Positions 53,785 to 62,456 of a stretch of 64,000 nucleotides of DNA are shown piece by piece; the first letter of the stretch is position 1, and the number at the start of each line of letters is the position of its first letter. A program made the position numbers and the translations under genes. The stretch spans positions 1 to 64,000 of the forward strand of contig NZ_FNWS01000004.1 of the NCBI RefSeq assembly GCF_900108455.1, given 5' to 3'. This DNA is from Fructobacillus pseudoficulneus. Its GTDB lineage: Bacteria > Bacillota > Bacilli > Lactobacillales > Lactobacillaceae. A model generated the notes under the pieces. It was not told where the DNA came from and searched no databases. It saw only the letters and a list, made by a program, of their open reading frames with translations.

Positions 53785-55449
53785 ATGACTGAATATACTA
53801 TATCAGATTATCTCTTAGATGTAATCAAGGCACTTGGTGCCGATGAAATTCTTGGAGTCCCCGGCGACTACAACCTTCAATTTCTTGACCACATCACTCA
53901 CCGTGATGATATGAAATGGGTCGGCAATGCCAACGAACTGAACGCCTCTTATATGGCGGATGGCTACGCCCGTGAAAAGGGCTTCGCCACCTTTGTCACT
54001 ACCTTTGGTGTTGGCGAACTGAGCGCTATTAACGGCTTAGCTGGTAGCGTGGCCGAACATGTCCCCGTTTTGGAAATTGTTGGTGCGCCCACTAACGATG
54101 TTCAAAACGCCGGCAAATTAGTTCACCACACATTTGGTGACAGCAACTTTGACCGCTTCATCCAGGCTCACGAAGCCTTAGGCATTAAGACGACAGTCCT
54201 TGATGCCAAGCATGCCATTGATCAAATTGATGAAACTTTGGCTTACATTCATACGACTAAGCAACCAGCTTACTTGGTTTTGCCAAGTGACTTAGTCAAT
54301 GCACTGGTTAACCCAGCCTTGCAGGGTGGTATTGCCAACCGCATTGCTGCTAAGCAAGAACAAAACGTTGATCAAAGCGTTGCAGCCATTTCTGCCGCAC
54401 TAGCCGATTCAAAGTCACCAGTAATCGTAGTCGGTCATGAAGTTGACCGCTTCAGCCTTGGTCAAGCAGTCAAAGACTTTTCATTGAAGAACAACATCCC
54501 CGTTGTTGACCTTGGCTTGGGTAAGGGTGCCGTTGACGAATCCTTTGCTAACTTTGTTGGAACTTATAACGGAACAATTTCTGATGAAGAAATTAACCAA
54601 TTTGTTTCAGGTGCCGATACTGTTTTGGTTTTGGGTGCCAAGTTAACCGATTCCGTCACAGGTGGCTTCACCCAGGAATTTGACGATAGCCAAGTGATTA
54701 ACTTGTTCGCGGCAGCCGGTTCAATTTACGGACAAAGCCTGCCAGCCGATTACGACTTCGTTGCTACTTTGCAGCAGTTGGCCTCAACTGATTTGAATTT
54801 GAAGCTGGCAAATGTGCAAGCACCAGCTGGCGACATCACTGCATTAAAGGCAACCGACAAAGCCTTGACACAGGCCTTCTACGACCGCGCCCTCCAAGAA
54901 TTTATCACTGCTGATAAGACTTTGGTTGCCGAACAAGGAACTTCATTCTTCGGTTTGGCTAGTCAAAACCTGGCTAGCGGTGCCAAGTTCTTTGGTCAAC
55001 CACTTTGGGGCTCAATCGGTTATGCCTTCCCAGCTACGATCGGGGCGCAATTAGCTAACCCTAGCCGTCGGGCTGTTTTGTCAACTGGTGAAGGTTCTTT
55101 GCAACTTACGATTCAGGACTTTGGTTTGGCTCTTAAGGAACGTTTGACCCCTGTTTTGTTCATTATCGAAAACACGGGTTACACTGTTGAACGTGTTATT
55201 CACGGAATGGACGAACCATACAACGACGTGCCAAAGTACCGCTACAACAAGATCGCCGAAGCATTTGGTGGCCAAGCCGACCAATACGACTTCATCGAAG
55301 TTTCAACCGAACAAGAATTGATGGACGCCATGCAAAAGGCAGACCAAGAATCAGATAAGATGGTAATCATCCAGGCCAACATGGCCATGAAGGATGCCCC
55401 AGCTCAATTGATTGAAACTGGTATTCGTTTTGAAGCCCAAAACCACTAA
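53785..55449 (+). CDS. alpha-keto-acid decarboxylase (pyruvate/indolepyruvate/branched-chain type)
   Basis: Thiamine-diphosphate enzyme of 554 residues, of the pyruvate/indolepyruvate/KdcA group. The cofactor-activating Glu is E51 (NANELNASYMADGYAR), the paired histidines are H114-H115 (KLVHHTFGD), and the thiamine motif reads GEGS...IEN (G435-N463). Relatives have GDGS there: the metal-binding Asp is replaced by Glu (codon GAA). The product would be an aldehyde plus CO2, from pyruvate or amino-acid-derived keto acids. AAGGAAG precedes the ATG. Divergent from marR and probably controlled by it. Confidence 0.9.
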   Translation: MTEYTISDYLLDVIKALGADEILGVPGDYNLQFLDHITHRDDMKWVGNANELNASYMADGYAREKGFATFVTTFGVGELSAINGLAGSVAEHVPVLEIVGAPTNDVQNAGKLVHHTFGDSNFDRFIQAHEALGIKTTVLDAKHAIDQIDETLAYIHTTKQPAYLVLPSDLVNALVNPALQGGIANRIAAKQEQNVDQSVAAISAALADSKSPVIVVGHEVDRFSLGQAVKDFSLKNNIPVVDLGLGKGAVDESFANFVGTYNGTISDEEINQFVSGADTVLVLGAKLTDSVTGGFTQEFDDSQVINLFAAAGSIYGQSLPADYDFVATLQQLASTDLNLKLANVQAPAGDITALKATDKALTQAFYDRALQEFITADKTLVAEQGTSFFGLASQNLASGAKFFGQPLWGSIGYAFPATIGAQLANPSRRAVLSTGEGSLQLTIQDFGLALKERLTPVLFIIENTGYTVERVIHGMDEPYNDVPKYRYNKIAEAFGGQADQYDFIEVSTEQELMDAMQKADQESDKMVIIQANMAMKDAPAQLIETGIRFEAQNH

Positions 55450-55494
55450 AATTTTAGAATTTCTATTTTCCTGCTTATAAAATTTTTTGCTCAC

Positions 55495-55541
55495 AAAAAA
55501 GTCGACCCACGAGATACATTTCTCGTAGGCCGGCTTTTTCA
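55495..55541. terminator. bidirectional terminator
   Basis: A long imperfect stem (AAAAAGTCGACCCACGAGA / TCTCGTAGGCCGGCTTTTT) between the decarboxylase gene and lepB. Confidence 0.8.
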
Positions 55542-55560
55542 GTATTAATTTTTAAGCGCT

Positions 55561-56190
55561 TTAAGCGGTTGCAAAGAAGTGGTTGCGTTCGCTACCAATG
55601 TTCTTGCGAACCGTGTCACTATACCAGAATGGCACCACAACACGACCAATGACGTGTTCCTTGGAAACAAAACCAAAGTAACGGCTATCATTTGAAACGG
55701 AACGGTGGTCTCCTAGGACGAAGTAAGTTCCCTTTGGAACAACCGTCTTCCCTTGATCATCCTTCTTCCACATACCCGTAGCAGAAAGCGTTCCTAATGA
55801 CCATGATGAACCGAAGCTAGCCTCAGTTCCACTTTGTTGTTCATCGGTTGAAATGAAAGATTCGTTCACCTTCTTGTTGTTAACGTACAAATCCCCATCG
55901 CGGTATTCAACCGTGTCACCAGGGATTCCGATAACTCGCTTCACGTAGTCCTTGTTGCCGGCTTGAATACGCGGATCTTCCTTCCGAGCGTCAAAGACAA
56001 CAACATCCCCACGCTTCACATTATGGGTCTTGGTCACCAAAACCTTTTGTTGGTCAAGCAAATTAGGAGCCATTGAATCACCGTTAATGGTAACCACGTT
56101 CACCCAAAAAGTTGTGACCACGGCGTAAACCGCAATTCCAAAGGCGATCGGTGCAATCCAATTCCAGAGAAAGCTTAAAAATTTTTTCAT
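55561..56190 (-). CDS. lepB: signal peptidase I
   Basis: Membrane protease of 209 residues that removes signal peptides. One N-terminal transmembrane helix (about 12-34), the catalytic S39 in INGDSMAPNL, the catalytic K84 in KDYVKRVIGIPGD, and the GDHRSVSNDSRYFGFV box. Length fits Gram-positive SipS-like enzymes. AAGGA lies ahead of the ATG. Confidence 0.95.
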   Translation of the reverse strand: MKKFLSFLWNWIAPIAFGIAVYAVVTTFWVNVVTINGDSMAPNLLDQQKVLVTKTHNVKRGDVVVFDARKEDPRIQAGNKDYVKRVIGIPGDTVEYRDGDLYVNNKKVNESFISTDEQQSGTEASFGSSWSLGTLSATGMWKKDDQGKTVVPKGTYFVLGDHRSVSNDSRYFGFVSKEHVIGRVVVPFWYSDTVRKNIGSERNHFFATA

Positions 56191-56235
56191 ATTGTTTTTC
56201 CTTATTCTCTATTAAAGATAACGTCTCGTCTCTCC

Positions 56236-56544
56236 CTACGAACGGACGGTATTAATTGTTACATGATAGATTTTATCACTTATGAGCCCATTTGTATCGA
56301 AATGGTAAATTCCGTGGACCAAATTTAAATTTTTGACCTGGTCATCCATTAACAGGCCGGCAATCAAATCGGTTGGGTTCGGACCGGGAAAAGTTTGGTT
56401 CCAATCAATAATCAGGTTGTCCTCATAAGAAAAGGCCAACACCCGATAGTCCAGTTCGGGAACCGGTTCTGCACCTGCCGCCACTTGTTCTTGCAGCGAA
56501 ACCCAGTAATCTTTTCGCGGTAATTTCATTTCAGCAATCCGCAT
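56236..56544 (-). CDS. hypothetical protein downstream of rbsK
   Basis: A 102-residue acidic soluble protein (MRIAEMKLPRKDYWVSLQEQ... to KIYHVTINTVRS). I do not recognise a family. AGGGGAGGAAGT gives a strong ribosome site, and it starts 15 bases after rbsK, so it is probably co-expressed with ribokinase. Confidence 0.6.
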   Translation of the reverse strand: MRIAEMKLPRKDYWVSLQEQVAAGAEPVPELDYRVLAFSYEDNLIIDWNQTFPGPNPTDLIAGLLMDDQVKNLNLVHGIYHFDTNGLISDKIYHVTINTVRS

Positions 56545-56559
56545 ACTTCCTCCCCTAGT

Positions 56560-57495
56560 TCAGTTTGTTTTCGGTAGTTGGGCTAAGATATCGGCTTCTT
56601 TTGGGATTGATGGCAACGCCCCTGGCTGAGCCACCGTCAAGGAAGAAGCGGCCACGGCAAATTTGATGGCACCTTCAATGTTATCAAAGTCCGGCGTCAA
56701 CCGTGACAGCAGAGCACCGATAAAGGTGTCGCCCGCAGCCGTGGTATCAATGGCCGTCGTCTTGATGGCGTTGACCATGACTTCCTTACCAGTCACCGAC
56801 TTGTAAAAGGCGCCGCGGTCGCCAAGAGTAATCAAGACGTGCTTCACTCCGGCCGCAAAGAAAAATTCGGCATTTTGAATCAATGAGTCCCGGTCTGTGA
56901 CCGGAATGTTGGTAATCAACTCGGCTTCATGCTCATTTGGAATCACCAAATCAGATTCGGCCAGCAGTTCATGAGGAAAGTTCTCCTGATCTGGCACTGG
57001 GGCGGTGTTCAAGACCGTCATCACGCCCTGGTCATGGGCCATTTTAAAGGCCGATGAGACTGTTTCCAAGGGGATTTCCAGTTGAGCCAAGCAAAAATCA
57101 GCTTCAGTTAAGGCAGTTCGTTGGTTCCAGACATCTTTAGCAGACAACTGACCGTTAGCTCCTTCGTAAACATAAATGATGTTATCGCCGGTCGCCTTAG
57201 AAACCGTGATATAGGCCTGCCCAGTTTCAGCGTCCTCACTATGCAAAACATATTCCAAATTCAAATTTTCTTCATCCACCCGCGCGGCGAGGTCAAAACC
57301 TGCGCCAACCTTGGTAATGAAATTGGCTTGACTACCCGACCGGGCCACGGCCACCGCCTGATTCAAGCCCTTGCCACCCATCACCTCTTCTTGGTGCTGT
57401 GGTGTTGAGAGGGTTTCTCCACTATTAGCCAAGCGTGGCACCCGGGTCACGCGGTCCAAGTTGGTTGAGCCAATGATTGCTACTTTTTTGACCAT
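56560..57495 (-). CDS. rbsK: ribokinase
   Basis: Phosphorylates ribose at C5 for the pentose phosphate route, 311 residues. PfkB-family signatures: GSTNLDRVTRVPRLANSGETL and GGKGLNQAVAVARSG near the start, and TTAAGDTFIGALLSRL with the catalytic Asp. The ATG at 57495 follows AAAGGA; the in-frame start at 57513 is discarded. Divergent from rpiA, so ribose is channelled to xylulose 5-phosphate and xfp. Confidence 0.92.
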   Translation of the reverse strand: MVKKVAIIGSTNLDRVTRVPRLANSGETLSTPQHQEEVMGGKGLNQAVAVARSGSQANFITKVGAGFDLAARVDEENLNLEYVLHSEDAETGQAYITVSKATGDNIIYVYEGANGQLSAKDVWNQRTALTEADFCLAQLEIPLETVSSAFKMAHDQGVMTVLNTAPVPDQENFPHELLAESDLVIPNEHEAELITNIPVTDRDSLIQNAEFFFAAGVKHVLITLGDRGAFYKSVTGKEVMVNAIKTTAIDTTAAGDTFIGALLSRLTPDFDNIEGAIKFAVAASSLTVAQPGALPSIPKEADILAQLPKTN

Positions 57496-57656
57496 GCTAA
57501 AATCCTTTCGCATTTGTCACTTTCTTTTCCTCCTATATTTTACAAGAAATAGCGGTAAATATCAGAAAAATGAACCAATCTGACAATTTGATTGCCGCTT
57601 ATTTCTGATATAATAAAAGTAATGAAAATTCTTTGCCGGTTGTTGGAGGCCTTAAC

Positions 57657-58334
57657 GTGAACGATGATAAAGTAAAAGCCGCTCAAATGGCTGTCGAGCT
57701 GATTCCCAACCAAGCCATTGTTGGCCTTGGTTCGGGTTCGACCGCTTCTATTTTTATTGATTTGCTCGCTAAGAGAGCTCATGAAGAATCACTCGATATC
57801 ACCTGTGTGGCGACTTCCGTTCAAACACAACAGTTAGCCCTGGGCTTTGGTCTCAAAGTGGTGGATATCGATGCTGTTGACCGGATTGATGTCACCGTCG
57901 ATGGTGCTGATGAAGTTGATGGCGATTTGAATGGTATTAAAGGTGGCGGGGCCGCCCTCTTGTTTGAGAAAATTGTCGCCATGAACTCAACGAAAAACAT
58001 TTGGGTGGTAGACTCTTCCAAGCAGCACCAACACCTTGGCTCTTACCGCCTCCCCGTCGAGGTTGTTAAATTTGGGGTTCACCACGTTTATAACTATTTG
58101 AAAACACGCGACCTAAAGCCCGTTTATCGTCAGCAAGAAGATGGTAACTACCTCACAACCGATTCTGGTAACTACATCATCGATGTCGATATCACCGGAC
58201 AGGATAACCTGGCCCAACTGGCCCTCGACCTCAAGGGCCTCACAGGTGTTGTCGAACACGGTTTGTTCATCGATGTGTGCGACGTTTTGCTCGTTGGTAA
58301 TACGGGTCAAGCCATTTATAAAGATCAACTATAA
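57657..58334 (+). CDS. rpiA: ribose-5-phosphate isomerase A
   Basis: Converts ribose 5-phosphate and ribulose 5-phosphate, 225 residues. GLGSGSTASIFI (phosphate loop), DVTVDGADEVDGDLNGIKGGGAALLFEKI (catalytic Asp and Glu) are intact. The start is a GTG at 57657 with GGAGG 7 bases ahead; the upstream in-frame codons cover that site. An extended -10 (TG-A-TATAAT) near 57608 is the likely promoter. Confidence 0.94.
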   Translation: MNDDKVKAAQMAVELIPNQAIVGLGSGSTASIFIDLLAKRAHEESLDITCVATSVQTQQLALGFGLKVVDIDAVDRIDVTVDGADEVDGDLNGIKGGGAALLFEKIVAMNSTKNIWVVDSSKQHQHLGSYRLPVEVVKFGVHHVYNYLKTRDLKPVYRQQEDGNYLTTDSGNYIIDVDITGQDNLAQLALDLKGLTGVVEHGLFIDVCDVLLVGNTGQAIYKDQL

Positions 58335-58343
58335 TATATTTTA

Positions 58344-58369
58344 AAAAGCGCTATTAGAGCGCTTTTTTT
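58344..58369 (+). terminator. rpiA terminator
   Basis: AAAAAGCGCT-ATTAG-AGCGCTTTTTTT. Confidence 0.9.
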
Positions 58370-58381
58370 ATGGCTGAATTC

Positions 58382-58410
58382 TTGAAAATGAGGCTTAAAA
58401 AGCCTATCAT
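58382..58410 (+). promoter_or_regulatory. thrE promoter
   Basis: TTGAAA (58382-58387), a 17-base spacer and TATCAT (58405-58410). The spacer contains an AGGCTT-AAA-AAGCCT dyad, and CTCTTA-GT-TAAGAG follows in the leader. These may be operator or RNA elements. Confidence 0.65.
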
Positions 58411-58460
58411 AAGACCTATATTACTCTTAGTTAAGAGACTTTCTAGATAAGGAAAACAAC

Positions 58461-59822
58461 ATGACCAGCCCGATCAACCAAGCAGCAATTGACGATAACC
58501 TCCACCCCGACCGCCTGCACCACCACATGGCCATCCGCTGGGAAAGGGTTGTCAACGATGAGCAAGTGGCTGCCCGAGACGCTTCCTTACGGGTGCGCGC
58601 CTCGATTGTTGGTCGCGTTGGAATTTTGTTACTGGCATGCGGTACCGGTGCCTGGCGAGTTCGCGATGCCATGAATACCATCGCTCGCTCCTTACAAATG
58701 ACTTGCTCTGCTGATATTGGGTTCACCTCTCTCACCATTACCTGCTTTGACGGGGTCGAATCCTTCACCGAAAGCTTGTCGCTGGCCAGCGCTGGCGTAA
58801 ACACGCATCAGTTGACGTTGCTGCAAGGCTTCGTGCAAAATTTTGCCAGTGAATATGCTGACCAAAAACCTCAAGTTATCCACCAAAAACTGGATCGAAT
58901 TAAAGCAGAACCAGCGAACTACACGGCAATCCAATCTGCCCTAGCTTCCGCAATTGCCTGTGCCGGCTTTATTTTTCTACTTGGCGGCGGCCCCATCGAA
59001 ATGTTGTGCTGCTTCCTAGGGGCCGGTGTCGGCCAATACACCCGCAAACTGCTGGGAGCGCGTCACTGGACGCCGATTACCACGACAGCTTTGGGAGTCG
59101 GCGCAGCTTGCCTCACCTACTTTATTAGTCTGCATGCACTGGGACTAATTTGGTCGCTCGCACCTGCCCACGAAGCCGGCTACATTGGTGCCATGCTCTT
59201 TGTCATCCCCGGCTTCCCCTATATCACCAGCATTTTGGATATTACCAAAAATGATATGCGGTCAGGGTTAGAACGGCTGACCTTTGCCTTGATGATTATC
59301 ATTACAGCAACGCTGATTGGCTGGTTACTCGCACTGATCTTTGGTCTTCGTCCCGAAAACTTTTTGCCACAGGGACTGTCATTGTATCCCCTCATTTTCT
59401 GCCGATTATTGGCCTCTTTTGCCGGGGTCTATGGCTTTTCGATGATGTTTAATTCAAAGCAAAAAATGGCGATTACCGCTGGTCTGATTGGTGCGGTGGC
59501 AAATACGTCACGGCTAGAACTGGTCGACCTGGCGCATTTCCAACCGGCGGCAGCGGCCTTCTGCGGTGCTTTAATTGCCGGTCTACTAGCCTCAATGATT
59601 AACCGAACAATGCGTTTTCCTCGGATTACCTTAACAGTACCATCAATCGTGATTATGGTGCCTGGTTTGTATATTTATCGCGGTGTTTATAACCTTGGCC
59701 TCAACAACATCGGCACTGGTGCGGAATGGTTGACCCGGGCCGGCTTGATCATGTTATTTTTGCCATTTGGTCTCTTTGTTGCCCGCTTTATCTTAGATAA
59801 AAAGTGGCGAATGGTAGACTAA
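58461..59822 (+). CDS. thrE: threonine/serine exporter ThrE family
   Basis: Single-chain exporter of 453 residues. The N-terminal domain (about 30-175, RASIVGRVGILLLACGTGAWRVRDAMNTIARSLQ) is followed by about ten hydrophobic segments that cover both halves (ThrE and ThrB-like, which are separate genes in some species). PGFPYITSILDITKNDMRSGLERL is the conserved core. Exports threonine or serine in related bacteria; the substrate is inferred. Confidence 0.85.
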   Translation: MTSPINQAAIDDNLHPDRLHHHMAIRWERVVNDEQVAARDASLRVRASIVGRVGILLLACGTGAWRVRDAMNTIARSLQMTCSADIGFTSLTITCFDGVESFTESLSLASAGVNTHQLTLLQGFVQNFASEYADQKPQVIHQKLDRIKAEPANYTAIQSALASAIACAGFIFLLGGGPIEMLCCFLGAGVGQYTRKLLGARHWTPITTTALGVGAACLTYFISLHALGLIWSLAPAHEAGYIGAMLFVIPGFPYITSILDITKNDMRSGLERLTFALMIIITATLIGWLLALIFGLRPENFLPQGLSLYPLIFCRLLASFAGVYGFSMMFNSKQKMAITAGLIGAVANTSRLELVDLAHFQPAAAAFCGALIAGLLASMINRTMRFPRITLTVPSIVIMVPGLYIYRGVYNLGLNNIGTGAEWLTRAGLIMLFLPFGLFVARFILDKKWRMVD

Positions 59823-59845
59823 AAATTGATGATATTGGAGTAAGA

Positions 59846-60445
59846 ATGAACGAATTTTTAGAAATTAAAACTAAAGTACTAAAAAATCAACCAAGAAACC
59901 ACAAAAATTGGATAATTGCGCTCAGCTTTGTCTTATTGATTGATTTTCTTCTACTACTAATGATTCTTACGGGTTTTCAAAAGATGGATTTTGATTGGGT
60001 ACTAAGTATCATTTCTTTCATCCCAATCACTTACCTAGTGGTTCGAAATATCAAATTAGTTAACGGCGTTAACGCTGCTGTTAAAGGCGGCGCCCTTGCG
60101 AGAATGATTGATATCAGTGACTTTGATGAAGTCAATCAGTGGTTTCAACAAAGGCAAGACTCATTTGCTAAGTCTGATATTTGGCATCATTCTTTCACGA
60201 TGAAATTCACTTATGTTGCCTGGGGGTGCATCGAGTCCACCGATGCCTACCAACTATTTATTATTGATTTTTCAAACGGTCATGAATTAATTAAATTGAC
60301 CATCAAAAAAGATGATTTGAACAACTATGCTAATCATGCTTTCATAACAAGCTTAATTCAGCGTATCCAAAAAATAGCAAAAATGAATCAAGCCTTTTTT
60401 CGTAAACATCTGTACTCTTACATTACTTTTTATATTTTTCATTAA
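59846..60445 (+). CDS. hypothetical membrane protein
   Basis: Protein of 199 residues with two hydrophobic segments (about 28-48 and 55-75) and a soluble C-terminal part. No family recognised. The ATG at 59846 has GGAG 5 bases upstream; an in-frame start at 59804 overlaps thrE. It begins 23 bases after thrE, so it probably shares its message. AT-richer than its neighbours. Confidence 0.6.
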   Translation: MNEFLEIKTKVLKNQPRNHKNWIIALSFVLLIDFLLLLMILTGFQKMDFDWVLSIISFIPITYLVVRNIKLVNGVNAAVKGGALARMIDISDFDEVNQWFQQRQDSFAKSDIWHHSFTMKFTYVAWGCIESTDAYQLFIIDFSNGHELIKLTIKKDDLNNYANHAFITSLIQRIQKIAKMNQAFFRKHLYSYITFYIFH

Positions 60446-60465
60446 TAGCAACCTTCTTTCTAAAA

Positions 60466-60505
60466 AAAGCTGTATCGATTTTTATTGAATCGATACAGCT
60501 TAATT
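60466..60505. terminator. bidirectional terminator
   Basis: AAGCTGTATCGATT / AATCGATACAGCTT with a 7-base loop and short A and T runs. Confidence 0.85.
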
Positions 60506-60526
60506 ATTTTAATAAGGATAAATGAA

Positions 60527-61138
60527 TTATTTTTGGATAGTAAGTGTTTTTTGACCTAATTCCAGACCATCAGCAGCCCCGGCAAAGTGAACCGTGATTG
60601 GGCCGTCATTGACCAGCTCAAAATTGAGCACGACTTCTGTCGACTGACCAGGCAACAGCTGCTTACGGAAATTCTTTGCTTCCTGAAAAGCAGGGCTATC
60701 CTTTGGCAATTTAGCATCAACATTCTGGAGATTGACTTCTTGATTATTTGACTTTTGCTTTGCCCAAATTGTGTCCGAATAGATGACAACAGAATCAATA
60801 TTTTTCTGGGAAACATTGGACATCTTGGCATGCATCACCAAAATTTTACTGTTATCGGTACCAGTGATGACCTCTGAATCTTCAAAATCAAACCTCAAAT
60901 TACCGGCTTTATAAGTTGTGTCATTCAGCCACCAACCGTTCGATGAGTTTTGATTGGTGTACCCATCAAACTTTGAATCATTACTAACAGAAACTTTGCT
61001 GGACGACTGTGCTTCAGAACGAGAATCAGCAGTGTCCTTATTCTGGTTAGCATTTGTACTCAGCACAATAGCAAAAGCAGCTACTGCCACAGTGGCAAAA
61101 ACTAATAGGGACACAAGCTTCTTTTTATTTTGAAACAT
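60527..61138 (-). CDS. membrane-anchored DUF5067-like protein
   Basis: Protein of 203 residues: N-terminal hydrophobic segment (LVSLLVFATVAVAAFAIVLS), a Ser/Asn-rich linker, and a beta domain (NGWWLNDTTYKAGNLRFDFEDSEVI... to TIQK) in the style of DUF5067/DUF4352 surface proteins. There is no lipobox cysteine, so it would be secreted or held by its signal helix. Single gene. Confidence 0.65.
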   Translation of the reverse strand: MFQNKKKLVSLLVFATVAVAAFAIVLSTNANQNKDTADSRSEAQSSSKVSVSNDSKFDGYTNQNSSNGWWLNDTTYKAGNLRFDFEDSEVITGTDNSKILVMHAKMSNVSQKNIDSVVIYSDTIWAKQKSNNQEVNLQNVDAKLPKDSPAFQEAKNFRKQLLPGQSTEVVLNFELVNDGPITVHFAGAADGLELGQKTLTIQK

Positions 61139-61269
61139 TTAGATCTCCTCTCGACTTCTAAACTAGTTCGTTTCTAAAAAAATATTATAAACAACTTATC
61201 ATAATTTAGAATATTTCGCCACCCTCGTCTTTTTCTGATTCTTCTTGATAATTTTTAAAGTCAATCAAA

Positions 61270-61313
61270 TAAAAAACCCGCCTCTCTCACGACCGAGAAA
61301 GACGGGGTTTTCT
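61270..61313 (-). terminator. mleP terminator
   Basis: AAAACCCCGTCTTTCTC / GAGAGAGGCGGGTTTTTT on the minus strand. Confidence 0.85.
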
Positions 61314-61324
61314 AATTTAAAATC

Positions 61325-62283
61325 TTAAAGCAAAGCTGTCGCAACCATATTGACGATTGGCACCACAACGATAAACAGCAAGGTTGAAGTCGTCACCACA
61401 TTCGTAGCGTATTTGACATCCCCCTTGGCCTGGTTCACTAAGATTGGCAAGACGGCCAGTGCTGGCGTCGCTGCCTGGACGGCCAAAGTTTGGGCCTCCA
61501 AGTGAGGCAGATGGCCAAGAATGTCCCCACCCAAAACGAGTAGGGTCAACATAATCGCCGGCGTAAAGATGAAGCGCCCAACTAAGGCAACAATTGTATC
61601 GCGGTCAAAGCGAATACTCTTCAAACCAGCATCAGACAAAACAATTCCGATGTAGATCAATGAGAGCGGTGTTACCAAGTTGCCGACGTAAGTCAATGTT
61701 GAGGTGGCAAATTCTGGCACAGGTAGCGCTAGCAGCAAGAAAACCAAGGCCACCAAGAAACCAATCAATGGTGCTGGCAGTAGCTTCTTCCAATTAAAGG
61801 CATTGCCCTGCTTTTCCGGGCTATCATTGGCAATGATCAAAGCACCGACGGCCCAAGTTGAAATCGTGTTCATCACATAATAAACCAGGAAGTAAGACAG
61901 CGCCTTGTTTCCAAATAAAGCCACGTTTAGCGGTAAACCAATAAAAATCGTATTAGCATTGGCAACGACATTAATAAACGTCCCTTTGCGGCCAGGACGA
62001 ATCTTAAAAATCCAAACCAATAGGTAGGCAACCGCGTAACTCAGGGCAAAGGAAATCAAGGCATACACTAAGCTAAGCCACCTGATAACGAGACCAATTT
62101 GTCACGGGTTAAAAACTTCAAAACAGACACAAAAATGGACGCAGGTAACGCCACATTCGTGATTAAGCGGGAGATATTCCCGCCGAAACTATCAGCAAAC
62201 CAGCCCCGCTGGCGCAAAATATAACCGAGGGCAATCATTAAAATGATTGTCACAACACTTTCAATGGTATTCCAAAATGCCAT
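61325..62283 (-). pseudogene. mleP: malate permease (AEC family), frameshifted
   Basis: Auxin-efflux-carrier-type transporter in two frames. The first (62283-62068) encodes MAFWNTIESVVTIILMIALGYILRQRGWF... to KLVSLSGGLA and then TAG. The second (62068-61325) resumes with YALISFALSYAVAYLLVWIF and gives the rest, including PLNVALFGN and TPLSLIYIGIVLSDAG. One extra base at GCTTA|GTG near 62069 would restore GLAYVYALISF. The complete protein would have about 319 residues, as expected for MleP. TAG and GTG overlap, so re-initiation is possible in theory. It lies behind mleA, the classical mleA-mleP order. Confidence 0.85.
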
Positions 62284-62332
62284 AAAAACTCCCTTTCCAG
62301 GGTGGCGCTAATCCTAGCCCCATCCATCTGCA

Positions 62333-62353
62333 GTCAGCGCCTGCAGCGCTGAC
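62333..62353 (-). promoter_or_regulatory. perfect hairpin in the mleP leader
   Basis: GTCAGCGC-TGCAG-GCGCTGAC (62333-62353), between the mleA terminator and mleP. No U-run. It could be an RNA-stability element or an operator. Confidence 0.4.
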
Positions 62354-62393
62354 TCTCCATGAATTTCACTATTTATTATCAATTATTGTACAT

Positions 62394-62416
62394 AAAAAAG
62401 GACTTTCGCCCTTTTC
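62394..62416 (-). terminator. mleA terminator
   Basis: AAAAGGGC-GAAA-GTCCTTTT stem with a GNRA loop and TTTT on the minus strand, between mleA and mleP. Confidence 0.75.
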
Positions 62417-62456
62417 TATTGTTGCTTTGCTTTGTTTTTTTGTTTATAAATAAATT

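Noticed and set aside
62066-62070. Two-gene mleP joined by a TAGTG stop-start overlap
   Set aside because: The break falls between membrane segments of a single-domain transporter, and no family member is split there. A frameshift explains it better.
23045-62283. All broken frames being sequencing errors
   Set aside because: It cannot be excluded, but every lesion falls in peripheral genes while the much longer stretch of essential genes is intact. That is unlikely for random error.
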